NCBI GenBank assembly: GCA_005883905.1
Contig: VAYD01000094.1
Location: 1 to 6,432 of the forward strand
Direction of reading: 5' to 3'
DNA length: 6,432 nucleotides
Origin: Actinomycetota bacterium
GTDB lineage: Bacteria; Actinomycetota; Thermoleophilia; Solirubrobacterales; Solirubrobacteraceae
Of this stretch, positions 1 to 5,620 are shown in pieces. Made by a program: the position numbers and the translations under genes. Under the pieces are notes generated by a model. That model saw nothing but the letters and a program-made list of their open reading frames with translations, made no database searches and was not told the origin of the DNA. Position 1 is the first letter of the stretch. The number at the start of each line of letters is the position of its first letter.

Positions 1-1
1 C

Positions 2-1417
2 CTGCACGAGGCCGACATCAACGTGCCGCTGCTCGTGCTGCGCGGCGACGGCGGCGCGATGTCGCTCGACGCGTTCCGCGCCGCCCCGTCGCGCACGATC
101 GGCTCGGGGCCGGCCGCCGGCGTCGCCGCGGCGCTGCACCAGCTCCAGCTGACCAACGGGATCATCCTCGAGTGCGGCGGCACCAGCTCGAACGTGTCGG
201 TCGTCAAGCACGGCCGAACGGTCCTGCGGGACCTGCGCGTGATGGGCCGGATCACCTCGATCCGCTCCGTCGACTCGTGGGTCGTCGGCGCCGCCGGCGG
301 TTCGATGGCGCGGCTCGGCCGCAAGCGCATCGACGAGGTCGGCCCGCGCAGCGCGCATGTCGCCGGCCTGCCGTACTCGTGCTTCGCCGATCCCGCCGAG
401 CTGCGCGGCGTCGTGGCCGACGTGATCGCCCCGCGAGAGGGCGACCCGGAGACCTACGCGGTCGTGCGCGCCGGCGACGCCGCCAACGCGCTCGGCTTCG
501 TCGACGAGGCCGAGCACTGGGCGCACGGCTCGGCCGAGGCCGCGAGGCTCGCGTTCGACGCCGTCGGCGCGCGGCTGAAGCGCAGCGGCGAGGACGTCGC
601 CCACCAGCTCTTGGACCGTGCGGTCGACAAGATCGCCGAGGCGGTCGCGGAGGCGGCCAAGACCCATGGCTTCGGCCCCGAGGTGCCGGTCGTGGCGCTC
701 GGCGGGGCCGGGACGGCGCTGGCGCCGCGGGTGGCGCAGCGGCTCGGGCGACCGCTGCTGCGGCCCGCGCATCCCGAGGTGCTCTCGTCGATCGGCGCCG
801 CGCTGTCGCTCGTGCGCGCCGAGATCGTGCGCCACTGCTCGGGCCCGGGCGCGACTGCCGCGCTGGCCCGCGAGGCCGAGCGCGCGTGCGTCGACGCCGG
901 CGCCGCGCCGATGACCGTGACGGTGACCGCGAAGTTCGAGGCCCGCAACGGCTGGCTGCGCGCGGTCGCGACCGGCGCGGTCGCGCTCGAGTCCGGCGCC
1001 GCGGGGCGCGAGCCGCTCGACGAGGACGGGCAGCGCGCGGTCGCGGCGACGGTCACCGGCGCCGACGCCGAGCGGCTTCGGATCGTGGCCTCCACGGGCT
1101 ACTACCGGGTCTTCCGCGACGACGGCTCGTCACAGGTCGCGGTCGTCGACGGGCTCGGCGCCGTGCCGGTCGTCGAGCGCGCGCGCCGCGTCGTGCTGGC
1201 CGAGAACAGCGAGCGCCTGCTCGCCGAGCTCGAGCAGGCCGTCGAGGAGGGCACGACGAACCTGGGTGTCGGCTCGCTGCTGCCGCGCGTCTGCGTCGTC
1301 GCCGGCGCGCACGTCGTGGATCTCAGCGACAGCCGCCGCGCCGAGGACATCCTCACCGGTGCCGCGGCCGTGCTGAACGGCAACGACGGACCGGCCGTCG
1401 CCGTCGTCTGGGGTTAG
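2..1417 (+). CDS. Hydantoinase/oxoprolinase (HyuA)-family protein, 5' end outside window, divergent
   Basis: The frame is open from the first bases of the window, so the N-terminal part of the gene is missing; about 471 residues remain of a family usually 650-700 aa long. HyuA-family proteins have an actin-like ATPase fold and act in ATP-dependent opening of cyclic amides (hydantoins, 5-oxoproline) or in related carboxylases. Family landmarks seen: PLLVLRGDGGAMSL (26-67), SGPAAG (104-121), a phosphate-loop-like ECGGTSSNVSVV (170-205), GAAGGSMA (287-310) and GGAGTALAP (701-727) followed by RPAHPEVLSSIGAALS. Two features are odd. The usual DxGGTxTD motif reads ECGGTSSN, so both acidic positions have changed (D to E and D to N). 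The roughly 190 residues after about position 850 do not show the DLRYxGQ-type C-terminal signature. No HyuB partner follows; instead the stop codon abuts a small membrane-protein gene. Family membership is fairly secure; the substrate is unknown, and a non-catalytic or regulatory role is possible. Confidence 0.85.
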   Translation: MHEADINVPLLVLRGDGGAMSLDAFRAAPSRTIGSGPAAGVAAALHQLQLTNGIILECGGTSSNVSVVKHGRTVLRDLRVMGRITSIRSVDSWVVGAAGGSMARLGRKRIDEVGPRSAHVAGLPYSCFADPAELRGVVADVIAPREGDPETYAVVRAGDAANALGFVDEAEHWAHGSAEAARLAFDAVGARLKRSGEDVAHQLLDRAVDKIAEAVAEAAKTHGFGPEVPVVALGGAGTALAPRVAQRLGRPLLRPAHPEVLSSIGAALSLVRAEIVRHCSGPGATAALAREAERACVDAGAAPMTVTVTAKFEARNGWLRAVATGAVALESGAAGREPLDEDGQRAVAATVTGADAERLRIVASTGYYRVFRDDGSSQVAVVDGLGAVPVVERARRVVLAENSERLLAELEQAVEEGTTNLGVGSLLPRVCVVAGAHVVDLSDSRRAEDILTGAAAVLNGNDGPAVAVVWG

Positions 1418-1864
1418 ATGTCCCTCTACCGCGAGGCCGGGCGCGCGCGGCGCCGCCGCAGGATCGCGATCGGTGTGGCGATCGCCGCGATCGCGCTGGT
1501 CGTGCTGATCGTCGTGCTCGCGACCAGCGGCGGCCCGCCGAGCCACGCCGATCGCGTGAAGTCGGCGAAATCGGCGGCGAGCGAGGCGCTCGACGGCCTG
1601 GAGGTCCTGACCGTCGAGTACGGCCAGGCGGTGCGCGGCGGGCGCGTCGCGGCGCCGACCGAGTACGCGGGGGCCAAGGCGGACGTGCAGCGCGCGCGGT
1701 CCTCGCTGACCGGCCGCAAGGCCGACTTCGAGGCGGTCGACCCCGCGGCCTACCGGCGCGCGCTGGCAACGCTCGACGAGCTCGCAGCGACGGTCGCCCG
1801 GCGCGCTGACATCGCATCCGCCGTCCGCGCCGCCCGAGCGGCATTGCAGCCGTTCGCGGCGTAA
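1418..1864 (+). CDS. Small single-pass membrane protein with helical extracytoplasmic domain (function unknown)
   Basis: This is a 148-aa protein. It begins with a short basic cytoplasmic tail (residues 1-15, RARRRRR), followed by one strongly hydrophobic segment (about 16-36) with no evident cleavage site, so it is most likely an N-in signal anchor. The remaining ~110 residues are Ala/Arg/Glu-rich and predicted by eye to be helical. The ATG directly follows the TAG of the HyuA-like gene with no gap, and a GGGG run lies 4 nt upstream, which points to coupled translation. Residues 67-83 (EYxxAVxxGxVxxxxEY) resemble, from memory, the helical N-terminal domain found in FTR1-type iron permease/cytochrome proteins (EY/DY..AV..G.V....EY). 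That likeness is weak, and no REGLE-type iron-permease motif is present. The coding call is supported by codon bias and tight packing; no function can be assigned with confidence. Confidence 0.8.
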   Translation: MSLYREAGRARRRRRIAIGVAIAAIALVVLIVVLATSGGPPSHADRVKSAKSAASEALDGLEVLTVEYGQAVRGGRVAAPTEYAGAKADVQRARSSLTGRKADFEAVDPAAYRRALATLDELAATVARRADIASAVRAARAALQPFAA

Positions 1865-1867
1865 GCT
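1862..1867 (+). promoter_or_regulatory. Candidate -10 hexamer for the cupin gene (leaderless type)
   Basis: TAAGCT fits the TANNNT actinobacterial -10 pattern and ends 7 nt before the cupin ATG, so transcription would begin at or next to the start codon. It overlaps the TAA stop of the preceding gene. No good -35 hexamer lies 16-18 nt upstream and no Shine-Dalgarno sequence is visible. It is a short match in a GC-rich sequence and may be chance; the cupin could equally be cotranscribed with the two genes before it. Confidence 0.3.
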
Positions 1868-1874
1868 CGGCCGC

Positions 1875-2225
1875 ATGGACGTCTGGGATCTCACCGCGCT
1901 CACCGTCGAACCGCGTCAGCCGGAGGTCCTGCACTCCGACGAGGGCGCAGCGCGGGTGATCGCGATCAACCTCCCTGCGGGCGAGGAGCTCGGCGACCAC
2001 GAGGTCCACGAGCACGCCTGGCTGCACGTGCACCAGGGCGTCGTCGACGTCGGCGAGAACGACGACCTCCGGCGCATCGGAGCCGGCGGACTCGTGCACT
2101 GGGAACCGCAGGAGCGCCACGCGGTCGTCGCCGTCGAGGACGCGCTGCTCGCTCTGATCCTGGCGCCCTGGCCGGGCCCGGGCCACCCGAGCCTGCGGGC
2201 GCGCGACCTCGCGTCAAGCGACTGA
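1875..2225 (+). CDS. Small single-domain cupin protein
   Basis: This 116-aa protein has the length of a single cupin beta-barrel. Cupin motif 1 is GEELGDHEVHEHAWLHVHQG (residues 36-55), with H42, H45, E46 and H47 as candidate metal ligands. Motif 2 is near residues 71-88, where PQERHAVVAVE supplies H82 as the usual last histidine ligand. The C-terminus LLALILAPWPGPGHP is a style I associate with small actinobacterial cupins. Such proteins bind a divalent metal and can be dioxygenases, isomerases or binding proteins; nothing here fixes the substrate. It is probably soluble and cytoplasmic, as no signal peptide is visible. The ATG lies 10 bp after the upstream stop codon. The 3' end overlaps the convergent ribonuclease gene by 12 bp. 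Family call good, function open. Confidence 0.85.
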   Translation: MDVWDLTALTVEPRQPEVLHSDEGAARVIAINLPAGEELGDHEVHEHAWLHVHQGVVDVGENDDLRRIGAGGLVHWEPQERHAVVAVEDALLALILAPWPGPGHPSLRARDLASSD

Positions 2226-3590
2226 GAACTCGACCGTCCGGGCCGCGGGGTCGGCGCGGTCCAGCCTGACCGTCACCTCGCTGCCGGGCTCGGGCGACGC
2301 GCCGGTCAGGCGCCCGCGCACGGCCGGCTCGCGCAGCTGCACGAGCGCCTCGTCGACGACGACGGCCGCGAACGTCTCGCCCACGCGACCCTGCAGCAGC
2401 ACGGCCTCGACGAGGTCGACCACCCCGCGCTCGACGACGCGCGCGCGGTGGTCGGCCTGCTCCATCGCGCCCGGCAGCGCAGCGAGCCCCTGGCCGACCC
2501 AGCCGGGCGGAGCAGTCCCGGCGCAGGCCGCGATGCAGCACTCCGACACATAGCGGTCCTGCAGCCTGCGCAGCGGCGCGGTCGCGTGCGCGTAGGGCGC
2601 GGCGATCGCGAAGTGCTCGGCCTCGGCCGGCGGCCGGCCGTCGAACGGCGTGTAGCCGGCTCCGCGCCCGACGCCCGTCGCTTCCTGCATCACCGCGGCG
2701 TGCGCCGGCAGCGCGGGATCCAGCGTGCGGACGAACTCGGGGTAGCTCATCGACGAGGGCCAGGGGACCTGCAGCGCGGCGGCCTGGCGGCGCAGCCGGT
2801 TGAGCGAGCGCTCGTCCGGCGGCGGCTGCGTGCGCAGGATGCCGACGCCCGCGTCGAGCATCAGCCGCGCCGCCGCCATGCCGGTCAGCAGCGAGATCTG
2901 CGCGTTGTGGTCCTCGGTCGCCAGCGGGACGCGGTAGTGCACGGTCCAGCTCCCGCCTTCCTTGACGACCTCCTGCTCGGGCACGTTCAGCCGCACGCCG
3001 CCACGCGCCTGCTCGAGCGCGAGGCGCCGCTCCCCGACCTCCTCGAGCAGCGCCGCCAACGCCGGCGGCACGTCTGCGTACGTGTGCTGCTCGACGCTGC
3101 GCACCTGCGCGCGTGCCACGTGCGTGGACACGAGCTCGCCCTTCGCGTCGAGGTCGAGCGTCCACAGGGCCGCCGGCCGCCACTGGCCCGGCAGCAGGCT
3201 GGCCGCGCCCTCCGAGAGCACCAGCGGATGCAGCGGCGTGTTGCGGTCGGGCGCGTAGACGGTCACGCCGCGGGCGTGGGTCTCGCCGTCGAGCATGGCG
3301 CCCGGCGTGACGAACGCGCCGACGTCGGCGATCGCGTAGCGCACGCGGTGGCCGGCGTCCCGGCGCTCGATGTGCATCGCCTGGTCGAGGTCGCGCGAGC
3401 CCGGCGGGTCGATCGTGATGAACGGTAGATCGACGCGCTCGGCCGCTCCACCAGCGGCGGCCGCCGCGCGCTCCGCCTCGGCCTGGGCCTCGGGAGCGAA
3501 GAGCTCGGGCACCTTGGCCTCTCGGCGGACGGCCTCGAAGCCCTCGCGCATGAGCTCCGCCGGAGTGACCCTGATGCGCCGGAACGGCAT
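2214..3590 (-). CDS. RNB-domain exoribonuclease (RNase II/R family), compact form
   Basis: A 458-aa predicted 3'-to-5' exoribonuclease that would degrade RNA processively in the cytoplasm using Mg2+. The catalytic RNB domain spans about residues 50-390. The metal-binding motif is ITIDPPGSRDLDQA (58-71), where D61, D67 and D69 align with D201, D207 and D209 of E. coli RNase II, while Q70 replaces D210. YAIADVGAFV (85-94), the stretch LHPLVLSEGAASLLPG (120-135), EDHNAQISLLTGMAAAR (226-242) and YAHATAPLRRLQDRY (333-347, holding the conserved C-terminal Arg pair) match the family in order. Only about 50 residues precede RNB, so the two cold-shock domains of E. coli RNase II (644 aa) are absent. 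A C-terminal segment (about 403-458) looks like a reduced S1/OB barrel. The ATG chosen gives the family-like start VTPAELMREGF. It is transcribed divergently from the GH3 gene and ends inside the cupin gene. I recall the same DLDQ form in other actinobacteria, so this is probably a clade feature and not a defect. Confidence 0.94.
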   Translation of the reverse strand: MPFRRIRVTPAELMREGFEAVRREAKVPELFAPEAQAEAERAAAAAGGAAERVDLPFITIDPPGSRDLDQAMHIERRDAGHRVRYAIADVGAFVTPGAMLDGETHARGVTVYAPDRNTPLHPLVLSEGAASLLPGQWRPAALWTLDLDAKGELVSTHVARAQVRSVEQHTYADVPPALAALLEEVGERRLALEQARGGVRLNVPEQEVVKEGGSWTVHYRVPLATEDHNAQISLLTGMAAARLMLDAGVGILRTQPPPDERSLNRLRRQAAALQVPWPSSMSYPEFVRTLDPALPAHAAVMQEATGVGRGAGYTPFDGRPPAEAEHFAIAAPYAHATAPLRRLQDRYVSECCIAACAGTAPPGWVGQGLAALPGAMEQADHRARVVERGVVDLVEAVLLQGRVGETFAAVVVDEALVQLREPAVRGRLTGASPEPGSEVTVRLDRADPAARTVEFSVA

Positions 3591-3665
3591 TCGCGGGAAT
3601 CTAGTGTCCGCGCACGGTCATCGTTCGAAGACGGACAAACCGCCACCGGGTAACGAGCGTGCGCC
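3591..3665. promoter_or_regulatory. Divergent intergenic region holding the ribonuclease and glucosidase promoters
   Basis: These 75 bp are the longest non-coding stretch in the window and must carry control signals for both flanking genes unless they lie inside coding sequence. The region is less GC-rich than its surroundings around 3621-3640 and contains a TTCGAA palindrome (3624-3629). On the plus strand TAACGA (3651-3656) lies 9 nt before the glucosidase ATG but lacks the final T of TANNNT. CGGACA (3632-3637) resembles a -35 but sits only 13 nt from it. No Shine-Dalgarno sequence precedes either start. No sugar-responsive operator is evident to me. Confidence 0.5.
3598..3603 (-). promoter_or_regulatory. 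Candidate -10 hexamer for the RNB ribonuclease gene (leaderless type)
   Basis: Read on the minus strand the hexamer is TAGATT, a TANNNT match ending exactly 7 nt before the ribonuclease ATG. The transcript would therefore start at or beside the start codon, consistent with the absence of a Shine-Dalgarno sequence (CCCGCGA fills the gap). The -35 is weak: TCGAAC, 19 nt further upstream, has 3 of 6 consensus bases. Confidence 0.4.
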
Positions 3666-5582
3666 ATGCTCCACGCCCGCCGCCTTCTCACCATCACGAT
3701 CGCCGCCTTCGCCGTCGCGGCCCCCGCCGCCGGCGCCGCCGGACTGCCATACGAGGACCCGAGCCTGCCGATCCCGCAGCGCGTCGCGGACCTGATGTCG
3801 CGCATGACGCTCGCCGACAAGATCGGCCAGATGACGCAGACCGAGCGCTACCAGGTCTACGACGACGCCTCGCCGATCACGACCTACCGCCTCGGCGCCA
3901 TCCTGTCGGGCGGCGGTTCGACGCCGACCGACAACACGCCCGCGGCCTGGGCCGACATGATCGACCGCTTCCAGGCCGCGGCGCTCGCGACGCCGCTGCA
4001 CATCCCGCTGCTGTACGGCATCGACTCGGTCCACGGCGACGGCAACATGTACGGCGCCACGGTCTTCCCGCACAACATCGGGCTGGGCGCCAGCCGCGAC
4101 CCGGGGCTCGTGCGCGCGGTTGAGCACGTGACCGCCGAGGAGACGCGCGCGAGCGGCCCGCAGTGGACGTTCGCGCCGTGCATCTGCTCGGCCCAGGACG
4201 ACCGCTGGGGCCGCACGTACGAGAGCTTCGGCGAGGACCCGGCGCTCGTCGAGCGCATGGAGACAGCGATCGACGGCTTCCAGGGCGGGCCGGGGCAGCT
4301 GAAGGACCCCGACCGCGTGCTGGCCACCGCCAAGCACTTCGCCGGCGACGGCGACACGAAGTACGACCCGAACGCCAACGGCTACAAGATCGACCAGGGC
4401 GTGTCGGTCACCAACCACCAGGACTTCTACGACAAGGCGCTGCGCCAGTACGTCCCGGCGGTGCAGGACCACCACGTCGGCGCCGTGATGCCGTCGTACT
4501 CCAGCGTCGACTGGACCGAGGACGGCGTCGGCAACCCGATCAAGATGCACGCCAACCAGGAGCTGATCAGCGGCTGGCTGAAGGGCGACACCGGCTTCGA
4601 CGGCTTCGTGATCAGCGACTGGGAGGGGATCCACCAGATCCCCGGCGACTGGGCCACGCAGGTCAAGACCGGCGTCAACGCGGGCATCGACATGATGATG
4701 GAGCCCAACAGCTACCAGAGCTTCATCTCGACGCTGACGACGCTGGTAAACAGCGGTGACGTCCCGATGGGCCGCATCGACGACGCCGTCAGCCGGATCC
4801 TCACGAAGAAGTTCGAGCTCGGGCTGTTCGAGCATCCGTACACGGATCGCACGAACATCGACAAGATCGGCTCGGCCGCCCATCACGCGCTTGCCCGCCG
4901 CGCGGCGGCCGAGTCGCAGGTGCTGCTCAAGAACCAGCGCGCCGCGCTGCCGTTCCGCGGCAACGCGAACGTCTACGTCGCCGGCAGCAACGCGGACAAC
5001 ATCGGAAACCAGGCCGGCGGCTGGACGCTGACGTGGCAGGGCGGCTCGACGAACGTGATCCCGGGCACGACGATCCTCGACGGCATCCGCGAGAACACGA
5101 GCGGCCACGTGACCTACAGCCAGGACGCGTCGGCGCCGATCTCGCGCAGCGCCGTCGGCGTCGTGGTCGTCGGCGAGACGCCGTACAGCGAGGGCTTCGG
5201 GGACGTCGGCGGTCCGCAGTGGGCCTACGACCCGGGTGACAACGGCGTGCCTCGGCCGGTGAAGGACATGCAGCTGTCGGCCGCCGACAAGGCCGCGGTC
5301 GACAAGGTCTGCGCCCAGACGGTGAAGTGCGCGATGGTGATCGTGTCGGGGCGGCCGCTCATCCTCGACCCGGCGCAGCGCAACGCAGCCGACGCGATCG
5401 TCGCCTCGTGGCTGCCGGGCAGCGAGGGCGCCGGCGTCGCCGACGACCTGTTCGGGCTGCGGCCGTTCACGGGCAAGCTGCCCGTGTCGTGGCCGCGCTC
5501 GCTCGCCCAGGAGCCGATCAACAAGGGCGACGCGAACTACGACCCGCTGTATCCCTTCGGCTTCGGACTGACCACGAAGTAG
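3666..5582 (+). CDS. Secreted GH3 beta-glucosidase / exo-beta-glucanase (plant-exohydrolase-like)
   Basis: This 638-aa glycoside hydrolase family 3 enzyme is predicted to release glucose from the non-reducing ends of beta-glucans or cello-oligosaccharides by a retaining mechanism, outside the cell. The N-terminus MLHARRLLT followed by an Ala-rich hydrophobic stretch is a signal peptide with likely cleavage near AGA-AG (residues 22-26); no lipobox Cys is seen. The (beta/alpha)8 domain carries YGIDSVHG (117-124, D120), GRTYESFGEDP (182-192), KHFAGDG (223-229) and the nucleophile D318 in FVISDWEG. The second domain carries QAGGWTLTWQGG (449-460) and VVGETPYSEGFGD (501-513), where E504 fits the acid/base of barley exohydrolase ExoI. 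C172/C174 and C549/C555 may form disulfides; the second pair matches a loop in the plant enzymes as I recall it. It ends at YPFGFGLTTK without an FnIII-like third domain, so the architecture is ExoI-like and not BglX-like. The stop codon lies 25 bp before the ABC ATPase. Confidence 0.95.
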   Translation: MLHARRLLTITIAAFAVAAPAAGAAGLPYEDPSLPIPQRVADLMSRMTLADKIGQMTQTERYQVYDDASPITTYRLGAILSGGGSTPTDNTPAAWADMIDRFQAAALATPLHIPLLYGIDSVHGDGNMYGATVFPHNIGLGASRDPGLVRAVEHVTAEETRASGPQWTFAPCICSAQDDRWGRTYESFGEDPALVERMETAIDGFQGGPGQLKDPDRVLATAKHFAGDGDTKYDPNANGYKIDQGVSVTNHQDFYDKALRQYVPAVQDHHVGAVMPSYSSVDWTEDGVGNPIKMHANQELISGWLKGDTGFDGFVISDWEGIHQIPGDWATQVKTGVNAGIDMMMEPNSYQSFISTLTTLVNSGDVPMGRIDDAVSRILTKKFELGLFEHPYTDRTNIDKIGSAAHHALARRAAAESQVLLKNQRAALPFRGNANVYVAGSNADNIGNQAGGWTLTWQGGSTNVIPGTTILDGIRENTSGHVTYSQDASAPISRSAVGVVVVGETPYSEGFGDVGGPQWAYDPGDNGVPRPVKDMQLSAADKAAVDKVCAQTVKCAMVIVSGRPLILDPAQRNAADAIVASWLPGSEGAGVADDLFGLRPFTGKLPVSWPRSLAQEPINKGDANYDPLYPFGFGLTTK

Positions 5583-5596
5583 CGACTCGATAGGGT
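5568..5596 (+). promoter_or_regulatory. Candidate promoter for the ABC transporter genes
   Basis: CTGACC (5568-5573, 4 of 6 matches to TTGACA) lies 17 nt upstream of TAGGGT (5591-5596, a TANNNT -10 match). Transcription would start near 5603, about 5 nt before the ATG, giving a nearly leaderless message. The -35 lies within the last codons of the glucosidase gene. The -10 overlaps the left arm of the inverted repeat at 5593-5620, so a protein bound to that repeat would block the promoter. The spacing is ideal, but the hexamers are only moderate matches. Confidence 0.4.
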
Positions 5597-5620
5597 CGCC
5601 GGCTCGCATGCCGGCGACCC
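5593..5620 (+). repeat. Perfect 11-bp inverted repeat enclosing the ABC ATPase start codon
   Basis: GGGTCGCCGGC (5593-5603) is followed by a 6-nt spacer TCGCAT and then by its exact reverse complement GCCGGCGACCC (5610-5620). The A and U of the start codon are in the loop and its G is the first base of the right arm. Ten of the eleven pairs are G:C. No T-tract follows, so it is not a classical intrinsic terminator. It could be a DNA operator overlapping the -10 hexamer, or an RNA hairpin that masks initiation on messages reading through from the glucosidase gene. Confidence 0.85.

Noticed and set aside
172..1809. 545-codon plus-strand frame spanning the HyuA-like and membrane-protein genes
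   Set aside because: The translation is almost all Arg, Ala and Gly, it crosses the junction of two well-supported genes, and it has no recognisable domain.
2172..2184. GC palindromes CCGGGCCCGG and GGCCCGGGCC near the cupin 3' end as a possible terminator
   Set aside because: They are explained by the codons of the Pro-Gly-Pro-Gly stretch, have no loop and no T-tract, and sit inside coding sequence.
1966..3183. 405-codon minus-strand frame overlapping the ribonuclease gene
   Set aside because: It is an alternative frame of the RNB gene with Arg/Ala/Gly-rich low-complexity translation and no motifs.
2448..3428. 326-codon plus-strand frame opposite the ribonuclease gene
   Set aside because: It is antisense to the well-supported RNB coding sequence; the Arg/His-rich translation has no family features.
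3632..3656. CGGACA ... TAACGA as a sigma-70-type promoter for the glucosidase gene
   Set aside because: The spacer is only 13 nt and the -10 candidate lacks its final T, so no specific promoter was called.
5593..5620. Reading the inverted repeat as an intrinsic terminator for the glucosidase gene
   Set aside because: The stem is followed by CTGCCCTCC, not a run of T, and it covers the next gene's start codon; an operator or RNA switch is a better fit.
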